A stretch of 64,000 nt of DNA from Owenia fusiformis (Eukaryota; Annelida; Polychaeta; Sabellida; Oweniidae): positions 33,348,159 to 33,412,158 of the forward strand of contig CAIIXF020000003.1 in assembly GCA_903813345.2 (NCBI GenBank). Direction: 5' to 3'. The stretch's first letter is position 1, and the number at the start of each line of letters is the position of its first letter. This document shows, in pieces, positions 12,401 through 23,810 of this stretch. The notes beneath the pieces are model-generated. The model was given only the letters and a program-made list of their open reading frames with translations, made no database searches and had not been told where the DNA came from. Made by a program: the position numbers and the translations under genes.

Positions 12401-15400
12401 TTCATTAAGAATCTGTCTAATAAAAGCATCCTCTTGATAATAAAAGTTATGAAAGTGTACAATTTCATTTGCAGGATATGAAGTATCCAAGGTGTAAGTA
12501 TGAATCCGACCCTCCTGGTAGCGATTCACTGCAATAATGTCATAAGCTTATAACTTAAATACTATACAAATATAGATTACCAAACAACGACATTTAACAA
12601 TTCAATGACTCCTGAGTAACACAACTCGTTAGTTGTTTGTCATGACTTACAAAATTGAAATGCTTACGTTGCACAACTTCATTAGTTTATACAAAATCTA
12701 TAATGTAATATCTATCTCTGTATATGCGCAACATAACAGTTCATTTGAAAAACGTTTGCTGTAAAATAACATTTTAAAATGTTTGCCCAACACTGCTTTT
12801 TGCTGAACCGAGGGAGCATATTTGCACCTTGCAAATACCATGTCTGAAACAAATCAACAAGCCTAAAACCGTAACTCTGGTTTAAAAGCTGCCAAATCTA
12901 AATAGGATGTTTGTTTGTAAGGATTCCATCTCCCTATAACACATAAAATGCAGTCTTTGTAAATCTTCGGAAAACGTACCCGTTTGCGTAGTGACCTAAA
13001 TATCTGAAACAATTTCAAAAACATGAATATTTGACAGTCAAGTTACAAACATCCAACGTCTGTAGCAGTGTGACGTCTTGCCCATGACTGAACGATAGAT
13101 CTTGCAATCTTTACTGTTTAGTGCTCTTGCACCTGTGACCAATCTAAATGTTTTTTTTTTTTTTTTTTAGCAAAACTTACAAACCCTCTATCCTTACATT
13201 AATAAAAAGGATATTTGATATGCTAAGCAAATCTGTATAACAATTACTTATCTTATTCATTGCGATAGCTGAACTCTCTTTGTTTAGCGTTCTCGCAATC
13301 CAAACATTGGTCCTTAGCGTTGACTTCTTCTCATGAACCAGCGCACCTCTCGGGTAACGTCGCATCGTTCGATGTTACTGAAACTCAAACGATTACATGG
13401 TCACTTTTCGGGTTTACATGTATAATATCGTTTCAATCGTTTATGCAGAGCATTTTGATATGTGGTCGATTACTCTAACCAATCAACAATCTTTTCTATC
13501 TGAGGAACACCTTACGAAATTGCAAAACATTACTTGTTTCAATATAAACTACTTCTTACCCTTGCCAAATCGCAGGTTTTCTTACTGCACGTAAGACGAG
13601 TATCAATCCCAATGTAGAAACACATTGACGGTATTGCAATATATGCATCCTCTGTTCATCGTGTATAGGTATCAATATATGCATATAACAAGGGCTAAAT
13701 GATAAAAACCGAATGCACCCATAATAGTCGCATCTAGCTAAAACTGTGTATAAACGCTTAGGTTGCTGCTCGCAGAATAACACGATCCCATCGTGCATCT
13801 ACTCACATAACCTACTCATGATCACATCATGTTATCCAATCAGTTGAAATCGCGTTCGATTTCACTAACGTTACGATGTTATATCAACCGGAAATAAAAT
13901 AATTCAACTCTAATTTCAAACGTGTTGAATTTTAATTCTTTCAAATTCTCTAATATTGCGGGTGTTTGGGTATTTATTTGTGTTTTTCGATCCTAGTTTT
14001 ATTAGTTTGCATGGCAAAACTTTTGGAATCAAGATTCAGCTTAGTTTAGCTGAAATCGGAGGTTTGTCGAAAACGAAAGAATTTCTCGAACCATCTTGAA
14101 TGAAGCTAACTGCAGTTAGAGTCATCAAGCTGTGGAACAGTGATAACGGAGCCGACCTCGCTCGGTGTCTCGAATATTTCAAATCATACGTGTTCTGTAA
14201 GACTGTAAAATAGGCTTTGTATAAAATACCTGGTACCTCGTACCCAATTTTTTAAATTTAGTTACGGGGAAGCGCTAAATGGAATTCCGTTTCATTTTAT
14301 TTAAAATCATTTAATTTAACAGAGTTTGATAAAATATTATGTAATGTTTTATGAAAAAACGTAAACTCGTATGAAATAAATGTATGAGAGCTGAACGTGT
14401 TTCATCCACCAACAAATGAATAAGTTACTACGTCATTGAATTTTCAGAGCTGTGGTAGTCTTCTTGGTGGACGCTTTAGAGCGCAATGTGTACGACCAGC
14501 GATGGTTGGAATATGCCATATACGAACAGAATAGTAGAATCAGAATATTACGCTGCACAATACAGGATATGAGAGAGGCAATACTCACTAAAGATAAGAA
14601 ATTGATTATGTAAGTATTTAAGGGACAGACATTTATTTTATCTATAATTTAAAACCATCCATAAATTTTGTCATCAACATCCCAGGAAAGCTGCTTACCT
14701 ATTCAACTGTAAGTTTATACGATGCAAGAACAAACTTGTGCCAACATCTTGTTTTGGACGTGCTGTGTAAATTCCATTTTGATTGGTATTTATCACTGTG
14801 TCTATTTTGTAATTTTAGAAAAGAGAAAGAAGTTGGTATTGTTTACTTTAGATCTCTCTACTCTCCAGACAGCTTCACATCAGACGAGGTATACATGCTC
14901 ATAGGCATCAAATATTCTTTGAATCTTCCACAGAGAACTCTTTATCAATTAATGATCAAATCAATCAATGGTCCTATAGTGAAGAACTACAAATATATAT
15001 TCAGTAACCTATTGTTAAAGAACTTATACTTGTATTGTTTGTTCAGCTTTATTGACTGTTAGAAGGGTTAGTGAACTTAAAAAAAAGATAATTCAAAGTT
15101 TCAGCCTCAAAATTTTAGTTGCCTTTGTGTTAGAGATTAACTAAAAAGGATTCTTGTAAATTCATATTGAGCTTTCAGAAATATTACACAGACACTGTAT
15201 AATAGTAAATATGAAATTAGCAAGAAGCAAAAAACGTCATCATTGAATATCAGTCACTATTTCACTATTAAAAGGGGTTTGTGTAAAAAACCGGGTAACC
15301 GGAGGGACCGGGTACCTAACGTTCCTGGCAGGGTTAGGAATTTTTTATTTATAACTTTGGATCTGGACGATACATGTACGTTATTTTCGACGTCACGTTT

Positions 15401-17807
15401 TGAGGTTATTTCACATCGTAAGAACGTTTTTACAATGTTAACCTTTAACGGTAAAATAACGTCGGTAATGAACCGATTTAGTGAGAACATATTGACGTCT
15501 TTGCAGCGTTTCCTTAACTCACAAATATTTTGAAGCCATCCACAATGTTGAAATTCAACCATCCATCGACGTTTTGCTGAATATTTAAATAACGTCATAT
15601 CAATACGGTCCATAAACGTCATTATGAACGTTATTATTATTGACGTCACGTTTTGAGGTTATTTCAAATCGAAAAAACGTTTCGACAACGTTAAATTTTA
15701 ACGTTAGCAATACTTCGGAAGACTTAGTGAGAACATAAAGTTCTTCCAACAAATATCTTGATATTAAAAGCCTGTTTTGACAACGTTGAAATTTAACGTT
15801 TGAGTTACGTTCCTGTTTGTTATGTTTTCCTCACTAACGAACTTTACGGACACGTTACAAAAACGTTCTTTTTATACCATCAATAGATGTCTCATGTTTA
15901 CGTTGCCTCGATGTGTAAAGAACGAAAATGTGCAACGTCTTCTAGGAACTTATATGCTACTTATGAGCAACGTGACATGGACGTCACTGTTTGCTTGATC
16001 GATTATTTTAAAATGTGCTCTGTCTCGTATAGGGTAAATATCGAACAGCATTGCACTCGAAAGGCTAAGTCTGTCAAGTCAATTCGCTACTATATATCGG
16101 GGGAAATGTGGAACTTTGAAAGTTGGTAACCCTGCTAGGAACGTTAGGTACCCGGTCGACCGGGTACCCGGTCACCCGGTTTTTTACACAAACCCATATT
16201 AAAAGCATGCCATACATTTTAGGATTGGAAGACTAGGTTAAAAATTGAGCGTTCAACTGCAATAAAATGCCCAAACATCAACCTTCACCTCTCAGGGGCC
16301 AAGAAGGTCCAGCAAGAATTAACCAAACCAGGCATAGTAGAGAGATATATCAAAGATCCTCAAGCCGTCCAGAGAATTCGAGCTACATTTGCACAACAAT
16401 TCAGCCTAGAACAGGTTAGTTATAATTCTCACTTTGGTTGAAGATTTTGTTAAGGAGGGGGTATTAATGTTGATTTTGCGATTTATGAAGGTTAAATTGA
16501 GAGTATGATTCAAACGTGAACAATTTACAAGATATACCAATATACATGGACTGTATATCCTGCTCAGTGATAACACCTCTTTAAGTGAAACACGTCAGAG
16601 TCTCTTGACCAACTGACAAATGAATAGAAAGTTGAACACCTCCCAAGTTGAACACTTTTTAGATACACCAGGTGTTCCACTTACACAGGTTTTACTATTA
16701 TTTGTATTTAACATTTTCAGAATGAGGAAGGTGACAATGCTGTAAGACTCGGCATAGAAAAATCAGAGAGATTTGTTTTGAAACCCCAACGTGAGGGTGG
16801 AGGTACGGAACAACTATGTAGGGTCTATATGCTATCAAAGATTTAGTAGTTTGGTGTGGTCTATATTTTGTATGCCTTTTAAAGTCATATCATTTTTATC
16901 ATGAATGAATATTAAAGAGAGGGAGTTTACTAACTCCGGAAATGTAGCAATATACCTTAAATAGTAAGAAACCATACAATAGAAATTAGGGAAATACATG
17001 AATGTTGAATTATTGATCACATTGGTGTACAGTTTATATTTATTGCTTTGACTTTTTAGGTAACAATTTATTTGGAGATGACATCAAAGACTTGCTATCT
17101 AAGATTAAAGATTCAAATGAAAGGACGCAGTATATTTTAATGGAAAAAATTAGACCACCAGTGTTTAAAAACTATGCAGTGCGAGCAGACGAATCAGTTG
17201 CATTATGGGATATGGTCAGTGAATTTGGAATATATGGAGTCATAATAGGGTAAGAATTTGACTTTTAAAATTCATTAACACTATGCATGCAAACCTTGCA
17301 TATTTAAATGTAACAAGAATATATCAACATTTCCATTCAGAAAAAGATTCCATGATGCAAAATGTTTTTAAACAAAATAAACTAAATTTAACTGTAGATT
17401 TTAGTCAATCACAATTAAATTCAAGGCATTCATCATTACAAATTACATAATATTCTTGAAAATATAAGCAAATTTTGAGTCACATTACTTTTTGTACCCT
17501 CCTCGCATACATCCTCTTTAGAATTAAAAATTTTCTTTTTCAATGAAGAATTCTATCTTTTGATTTCTTCTGTCATATTTTGAAATAGAAATCTTAATTT
17601 ATCATCACCTCGTTGCATCTTTAAGTACATGAACAAATTTTGCTTGAAAATGCCTGTTTATCTTAAGAATTACATATTTTCAGGACTTCTGATGGCATTA
17701 TCATGAACACAGAATGTGGGCACCTGGTACGGACTAAAACTCTGGGTACGAATGAAGGAGGTGTGGCTGCTGGCTTTGCAGCTCTAGACAGTCCATATCT
17801 CGTGTAA
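3427..17807 (+). CDS. GSS: Glutathione synthetase (GSS), about 11 exons
   Basis: Joins gamma-glutamylcysteine to glycine with ATP, the last step of glutathione synthesis, in the cytosol. Exons: 3427-3538 (start uncertain), 4286-4472, 6350-6425, 6910-7097, 7505-7621, 14448-14609, 14819-14888, 16223-16414, 16721-16802, 17060-17249, 17684-17807. All junctions are GT-AG and all phases close, giving about 499 residues against 474 in human. Visible family motifs are RSDYM, the metal/substrate segment VEYNTIAIGMAGL, SGAKKVQQEL, the Gly-rich ATP loop PQREGGGNNLFG, YILMEKI and the C-terminal end DGGVAAG-like NEGGVAAGF...DSPYLV. From 4286 onward the identity is very firm. The N-terminal exon is weak: 3427 is the first in-frame ATG, but an acceptor-like site at 3480 could instead join an upstream exon, possibly the frame at 3259-3399. 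Introns are swollen by transposons. The enzyme looks functional. Confidence 0.93.
3965..4171. repeat. GC-rich palindromic repeat, partner of 2568-2850
   Basis: Within the first GSS intron. It contains GGCGCCCGGTCGATTTATAAATCGGCCGATG and ends with a terminal sequence that is the near-perfect reverse complement of the start of the 2568 repeat (TGCCTGGGTCACATAGCC against TGCCTTGGTCACATAGGC). Confidence 0.5.
4517..4590. repeat. Direct repeat copy 1 (GGCCTTGTTAAAGAGGGAC)
   Basis: About 70 bp, nearly identical to 5793-5868, both in GSS intron DNA. Each contains TATAAATAGGAGACAG. The 1.27-kb spacing could mean short terminal direct repeats, but no coding sequence lies between them and the ends are not defined. 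Confidence 0.5.
5793..5868. repeat. Direct repeat copy 2 of 4517-4590
   Basis: Same sequence and orientation as 4517-4590, in the same GSS intron. Confidence 0.5.
7955..9797. repeat. Inner unit 1 of the 6.45-kb element
   Basis: Starts with ATTTCCTAATTAAACAGTC and ends with GTGTTGAATTTTAATT. Its first ~80 bp recur at 9798-9882 and its last ~195 bp (9601-9797) recur almost unchanged at 13740-13937. A middle block near 8935-9060 recurs at about 10780-10875. Two direct, tandem copies of the same unit therefore make up the interior, with no coding content. Confidence 0.7.
9945..10335. repeat. Tandem array, about 170-bp unit
   Basis: Blocks containing CAATCCAACAAAGTAGTCTTC and TTGTATCTATCTTATA recur two to three times, with diverged copies of TAGGC(T/G)TGTGTCCATACC. 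Confidence 0.6.
10490..10760. repeat. Tandem array, about 70-bp unit
   Basis: Three to four copies of a unit with TTCCAACTGTACTTCAACAG, ACAACTATTCGAC and ATGCC(A)AACATGATAACA. Weaker copies continue to about 10985. Confidence 0.65.
15275..16196. mobile_element. 0.92-kb TIR element in GSS intron, 9-bp target duplication
   Basis: Inverted ends of about 60 bp begin GGGTTTGTGTAAAAAACCGG and include GGGTACCTAACGTTCCT on both sides. The 9-bp TATTAAAAG is present immediately outside each end (15266-15274 and 16197-16205). Internally GACGTCACGTTTTGAGGTTA occurs twice (near 15390 and 15640), so the interior is itself partly repeated. No transposase. Duplications of 8-10 bp are typical of Mutator-like and hAT elements; the exact superfamily is undecided. 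Confidence 0.75.
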
Positions 17808-17837
17808 TTGCTGTAGAATTAGCCAATTGATAAATTG

Positions 17838-17843
17838 AATAAA
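17838..17843 (+). promoter_or_regulatory. Polyadenylation signal AATAAA for GSS
   Basis: AATAAA lies 31 bases past the GSS stop codon. Another AATAAA occurs near 18465, so alternative 3' ends are possible. Confidence 0.55.
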
Positions 17844-18670
17844 TATGGCCCTTCCATTTACAATTTACATCATTTTGGAGAAATCTGCTGTTTTGTTGTC
17901 AAGACATCACAATTTTTGCTAGTATCATCATTGACTTTCTCTTAAAAGTCCACTGTATCATTTCTTGAATCACTAATTATACAGTCTTTATATTTAAATC
18001 AATTGATATAGTATTTCGAGCATGTATGTGCAAGTTATCTAAACTCCACAGTGCAATTTATATTATATGTTTGTAAGGACTTACGTGTAATTTAGAATAT
18101 ACATGTATGATGTACACATGTATACAGCAAGAATATATGATAATGCAAGATATTTTATCGTTGACACATTCCAGATTTTATTTGTATCGGCACTGAAGAA
18201 TGTTTAAGAAAGTTATAGCATATAGTGCATTACTTCTGTGACTACCCTCGTATAAAAGGCATATACCATACCAATTGTAACCAAACCAACCTTAGACAAT
18301 GTTGGTCTTGTTTTAAAAAAATAGTAGTTTGTTAGTTGTTTTTAAAAGTAAAAAACTGAAGAACTGTATCTGTTTAAAAACATAGATTATGTATTAGGCT
18401 AGTTATTTAACAAATTGTTTAGTTTAACTAGTAACATTTACTTTTATAGGAATTATCATACTCAAATAAAATGAATGCACAATAGAATCTGTCCATTTAT
18501 GTCCCACATAATTTTCCTCGGAATAAACGCCAATGGGTGTTGTACTTTTGAAGATCTAATGATGTGATTTCACGAAACCCAAATATTTGTCGCTTTACAA
18601 GAATGATGGTTGAAAGTTGACAAAGGAAAATCCCTCATACAAGGAAACTGTTGGTATTAGATCCATAGCA
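17844..18670. other. Intergenic DNA between convergent GSS and the speriolin-like gene
   Basis: AT-rich, no gene or RNA signal recognised. It presumably includes the GSS 3' untranslated region. Confidence 0.5.
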
Positions 18671-18679
18671 GAAAATGGT

Positions 18680-19480
18680 TGTATATCATGGACGTTCGCG
18701 GGATGACCGGAGGGGTCCGGGTACTCTGCGTGCGACTACACGCCCCCCTCTGATTTTGTTGGCTCACATGGTGAGCTTTTGCAATCACTCACTTGTCCGT
18801 CTGTCTGTCCGTGCGTACGTGCGTGCGTGCGTCCATCCGTGCGTCCGTACGTCCGTCTGTCAACACCAGTGACACGATTTAAAACCTCTGTCGATAGGAT
18901 TCCCGTCTTAAGTTATTTTTGTTCAACATCAATACAGAAAACTCCCCTATGACTCCTGGTTCAAAAGCTCGCCTATTTTCAAGATGGCTGCCATTTTTTG
19001 TCTCGTGAAATTCATTTTTGACCCATTTCCTAGCTTTACAAATAATGTCAGGTGTCCTGCATTGTAAAAATCCAATGTCAATGTGAAGAGTAGTTGTATG
19101 AAATAATTTTGTTACAAAAAATCAACAAAAAATTATATCCGTCTTTTTTATTTTCAACAATTTTAGTTAACATTGATTTGTCCATCTGTCTTGCTAAATC
19201 CACTTTTGGACCAACAATAGTGACACGTTTTAAACCCCTGTCGATGGGATTCCAGTTTTAAGTAATCTTTAATTGTTCAACATCAATACAGAAAACTCCC
19301 CTATGACTCCATGTTCAAAAGCTCGTCAATTTTCAAGATGGCCTCCATTTTTGTCACGCGAATTTCACTTTTGACCCATTTCCTAGCTTTACAAATAATT
19401 TCAGGTGTCCTGCATTGTAAAAAGCCATGCCTTTGTAAAGAGTAGTTGTATGAAATAATTTTGTTAAACGTCATCATTCA
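18680..19480. repeat. Interspersed repeat with GTCCGTCTGTCC microsatellite and duplicated 330-bp block
   Basis: A (GTCC/GTGC)n-like run at about 18798-18860 is followed by a block at about 18880-19110 that is repeated at about 19210-19470. Shared landmarks are ACATCAATACAGAAAACTCC, TTTTCAAGATGGC and TTTCCTAGCTTTACAAATAA. Only a short ORF runs through it and it has no protein similarity. Confidence 0.65.
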
Positions 19481-19851
19481 CTTTAATTTTGAGCAACACC
19501 ATGTGAGCTAACATACAAGTAAAGTATACAATTAAACAACATTTTGATCCACGAAGAAAGTGTTACTTCGTACATTTTATAGAATCGGTTTTGTCTGTAT
19601 GTGAATTGCCCGGGGTGAACTGCCCCCTTGCTAGGGTTGAATGTATCCTGGATCAAATCACCACCAGCGCCACTAATAACCTGTTCTGTGTTTGTACCAA
19701 ATCAACAATCTCTTTTCTCTTTTTAAAAGTATCACATTTATTGCTGTTTTTTTTATACACAAATAGTTTAAAGTAAAGTGATTAAGCCGAATATCTAAAT
19801 TACGTTCGTTGTCATCACAACGCCTTAGCTACAATAGGAACAAACTCGTTG

Positions 19852-22800
19852 TTACCAGAGAAACAAAGCCTTGCCATCATCATGAGCAAGGAGAACAAGA
19901 CTCTCAAATATAATTAAAACATCTTCGATTTCATGCCTTGGAACAATCTTTCTGAGAAGATGTTGAACAACCAGTGGATTATTGATCCCTTGTTCGTCCA
20001 CTGATCCTTTCACCGGTGGCCCATGGAGAAGCCCGTACTTATTCACCAACTTTATAGCCAAATTTGGGTGGTGTTCCATCCGGTAACCAAGGGGATAGAG
20101 GCTTCTTTTAATGAAATCAAAACGGTACTTCAAATTCATATATTGCATATGGTTGAGTTTCCCAGTTTCAGGATCGCACGAGTCCAGTTTAATCATATGT
20201 TCCAAGTTACCGATTGTGTAACCATAGAAACGTTTTTTGTCCATTTTTTCACCGGATTTCTTGTTTTTATTGAATACATAGAAGAGAATGCGTCTGTCCA
20301 ACTGGAACGCTATCTCTCCGATGATACGTTTGGTTTGGTTCATTTTGTTGAGAAGGCCATCCGTGTACGATGCATGGAGAGCAGATGGCGTTTGAGTTGA
20401 CATGTAGTAGTCGTATACTTCGCCATGACCAGGTGTTACGAGGATCTTTTGAGATTTGGACGTTAGAGGACGGCTCTCACTTCCACATTCTTTATCTGTA
20501 GAGATAAGAATGCATTATTAAACCGAACATAACGATAGTTACATTTTTATTTTTTTATGTAAAACACTCTTCCCCGACTACAAGGTATTAAACAAATACT
20601 GGACGATCAGGAGCTGGATATGGCAGAATACCTATATTTCCTATTCGAGAAAAAATATTGGGCGAGGCGGCAGCCGAGCCCAATATTTTTTCGAGGATAG
20701 GTATTCTGGCCATATCCAGCTCCTGATCATCCAGTATTTGTTTTATTATGCACCTCCCAATCAAAGTTAAGTGGAGTGCTTGGCTTAAACTGTCGTTTAG
20801 TTGACATTATTTTGACATTTATTTATTTTTTCTTTCAAAACTCAGACGACTTCTGGCCAGTTTATTCGCTACACTGGACGAAAATATTTGCCCCGGGAAT
20901 TTAATTTTTATTTATTCGAGACGTTCTTGCAGAATTATATGTAACTTTTGAATGATAAGGGTAATTGTGATTGATTAAGTGCATTTTTTTCTTCTATTTT
21001 CCGCCAGTTTCAGATGTAAGCTTTAAGTAGTACTCCAGTTTTTAAGAAATAAAACTCTGAAGTGGGAATGTTGCAAAAACATTGAAAAAAATATCCGACC
21101 CTTTTTCTCGAAAGGGTCAGATATTAAAAAAATATCCGGCAGTTTTCAGAAAAGAGCAGAGTATTGCCAAATTACAAGCAACTAAGAACCAATCAGATTT
21201 GAGTATTTTGATGAGGTGCATAATAAATATAAATATTATGATACTATACATACTGCTTTATGCCAACGGACAATTATGTCTCTACATTGTTTGAGTAATT
21301 AATCGTTTAATCGCTAATATTATTATGTTGCCACGGTTGCGGTTTTTCTTTTCATGGAATAATGCTCACCTTTTTCTGAAGACATGTGTACCATACTTTG
21401 TGACTTTCGATGAGACTTCGGTTTAACATCCATAGTGTTACTACTCATATCTTTATGTCGAGGCATTGTCGACGCATCTCCTGTAATAAACCCAAGACGC
21501 ATATGCTGTATGTTATAGGATTAATTAAGACATGCTGTACATGTAAGATTAAATAATTTATAATACACGAGTCAGAAGGAACTGATCATTTCCAATAATG
21601 GAAACAAAATGATGAAAAGATTCGATTGAACGCGACTTAAAAATAATATTTTACTTTCAATAATCTACAAGAAGCTGTGCCAGTGAAATATACTCCAAAA
21701 CGAAGGACTCACGTTTTTGTATTGGGGTTGACATTGCGATAGGATCGCCAATCTTGTCAGCTTCCCAGATATAACCGTGGCCAATCGTACCCACAATAGT
21801 TGCCTTTCGTCTTATTGGTGTTCTCGTTGGAAAGACCCCGTCATTGCTGTAAGAGGCATTATAATATCCATTGTCCGTGTTTCCCAGTGTGTGTTGGGGT
21901 TGCATAGTTGAACTCTGTAGTTTGGACCCCACGACCTGTTGTCCTAGGAATTCATTGTATTGCTGCTGGTTCATATTGTGACTCCTGGGTGAATTCTGTC
22001 TGTCTTTGTTCGCCTCATATATGAATATAACGTGCTCCCTGCTGTCATTGAAAGAGGGTGATTTCGGGTCGGGAAGATCCGAAGTGTTCAATCTAGCTGG
22101 TCTTGGTGATTGGGCTTTGGATTGCTCTGCATCTGCTATATTCAATTTGAGGCTTGAATGTTCGGGTTCCATTGCTAAGTCACTGGGAGATATCCTAGGA
22201 GGACTCGGAGGAGGTGAAGGAATCTCGTCGCTTGATTGTTTTGTCCGGTTAGTCGGCTTTGTCGTGATTGGTTGAGTGGTCCTAATGGACGAGGGCGTCC
22301 TTGGTGTTGAAGGAGGCACATTTGGTGGTCGACTTTGCCCGCCAATTGTACATGTCGGAAGACCTTGATTCGTTTGTTCCGAGATCTGTTCTTTATGGCG
22401 TTTGAGTATCTCGGCAACAGGAGAAAGAATACTTCCTGAAAATACCCAAGTCATATCAAGGTATGGTACCTGGCACTGGCAGATCAGGGTTAAGAATAGC
22501 CCAAAGTAGAAAGAAAAATAGACTTCAATTTGTTTCAAAAGTTTTTAATTCAAACTGGGCACAGTCTTTTAAAGGGATGGATTTTTCTGAACAATTCCAA
22601 CCCTTGCCTTGTTTTTTGGAACACTGGTCTCATTAAATTAAAATACTGTGTATGCTTACCCATGTTCGGTTCATGGTCATCTAGCATAGAAAGAACTCCT
22701 GCCAATACATTTGCAGACTTTAACTTTGAATTGTGTTTTCTCAGTTCAATAGCCCGCCTAAGAAAATAGTTTTCTGCGATTAGTCGATTATTATCCTTGT

Positions 22801-22924
22801 TCAGTTTGTCGAGTGTGAAAACACTCATTGGACCAGCTGTCTCCATTTCAAATGTTTCAAATGTTTTAAATGGGTCCTGTTCTTCTAGCGTGGCAAAAGA
22901 GTCACGGGGTGACCCCGAGGCCAT
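19852..22924 (-). CDS. SPATC1: Speriolin-like protein (SPATC1/SPATC1L family), 4 exons
   Basis: Exons in transcript order: 22924-22660, 22435-21713, 21480-21370, 20495-19852; all splice sites are GT-AG and phases close, giving 580 residues (human speriolin is close to this). The N-terminus has a predicted coiled coil at about 35-70 (KLNKDNNRLIAENYFLRRAI), as in speriolin. A long Ser/Pro-rich, poorly ordered middle follows (90-400). The C-terminal speriolin domain at about 420-580 contains IGEIAFQLDRRILFYVF, FYGYTIGNL, LGYRMEHHPNLAIKLVNKYG and ends DDGKALFLW, all family hallmarks. In mammals speriolin is a sperm centrosome protein and SPATC1L a sperm-neck protein, so a role in sperm or the centrosome is inferred. 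ATG at 22924 is preceded by non-coding sequence. Symbol marks the family; orthology to SPATC1 versus SPATC1L is not resolved. Confidence 0.9.
20588..21230. repeat. Palindrome and short-TIR element in the third speriolin-like intron
   Basis: Arms of about 70 bp at 20588-20660 and 20672-20745 form a hairpin with a loop of a dozen bases; both contain CTGGATATGG(C)CAGAATACC. Right next to it TTATTATGCACCTC (from 20743) is matched in reverse by GAGGTGCATAATAA (to about 21227). The region between holds a second small hairpin around CGAAAGGGTCAGATATT. It looks like a composite of foldback MITEs. Confidence 0.65.
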
Positions 22925-23810
22925 CTTTTTGTTTCAAGTTCTGTTAAAAACCTCTATCTCATCCGGCTGTTTCTATGAACAAAATATTTATTGAAAAAAC
23001 ACGACATCGTCATGGAAAGTTTATTGAGAATTTACTTTGTTTATTGCACACGTAATATACTGATTTTCCATGACACCATAATTCACATCATTGTTATTAT
23101 GCATGACGTCATAAAACATAGTTTTGGTGATATTATTGAGTAAAGCACCTTGGATACACGATATTTTGTTTGCTGTATTAAACAACTTTTTATTGTATTA
23201 AACAATATTAAAGGAGATGAAAGTGCAGGCCTTAGACTATTTTTTCCGTCAAGCTTTGCTAAATAGAATTTTCATCAACTTAAAAGATTACCCAACTGAT
23301 TTGAAAAAACAATAGGTTAGTACCTAATTGTACGTAAATCTTTGTGAGCAATATTTGATTTGTGTGGAAAGAATGAGACGGTCACGTTAGATTTCAGCGG
23401 TGAATAAAGTTTGATGAATCAATGTGACTTTAGAATATCCAAATAGTTTCAACTTCAAATGGTATCAGTTTGACATCTCAAAAATAAAGTCCATGTCTGT
23501 CATGTGGTCATTTTTGTCTTTTAACGATTGCTTGAGTATATTTCAACTGTCACACTAGTTCAATGCAATAAATAATAAGAGCTGTCACACAAGTATCGTA
23601 AAATTATCCATGTGTGGAGTTATTTTCACGTTGACTTTGTCATTTGAATGCTTGTGTAGTGCATCAAGGTGCATTTTTTATAAAATCAATGTGACATTAC
23701 AGATATATGCTTCACTTTGAACAAGTACACGTATATTAAAGTCAAATTAAGTTCGAAGTTCCAGTTACTCCGAAAGCGGAAATGGATCCGGAAGATATGA
23801 CGGTACGTCT
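22925..23810. other. Intergenic DNA upstream of the speriolin-like gene
   Basis: AT-rich and without a recognised gene. It holds the 5' flank of the speriolin-like gene and the 3' end of the PIPOX-like gene, which run in the same direction. No clear core promoter motif is visible. Confidence 0.45.

Larger units (their letters stand above)
9798..13937. repeat. Inner unit 2, an expanded copy of unit 1
   Basis: Same terminal sequences as unit 1 but 4.1 kb long instead of 1.8 kb. The extra length includes two internal tandem arrays (9945-10335 and 10490-10760) and long AT-rich non-coding DNA, with a poly-T run at 13146-13168. No protein is encoded. Confidence 0.65.
7692..14142. mobile_element. 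6.45-kb TIR element in GSS intron, 5-bp target duplication
   Basis: Terminal inverted repeats of roughly 215 bp lie at 7692-7906 and 13938-14142, at my reading about 80-85% alike, both beginning CACTGTTCCACAGC. The 5 bp ATAAC flanks both ends (7687-7691 and 14143-14147), as a target-site duplication would. No transposase reading frame is present; the interior is non-coding and contains two tandem units (listed separately). A start of CAC with a 5-bp duplication is the combination known in Transib elements, but without a transposase that assignment is only a suggestion. It lies wholly inside the GSS intron 7622-14447. Confidence 0.75.

Noticed and set aside
15257-15649. 130-residue frame on the minus strand
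   Set aside because: It lies within the 0.92-kb TIR element, has no similarity to a transposase and no typical protein composition.
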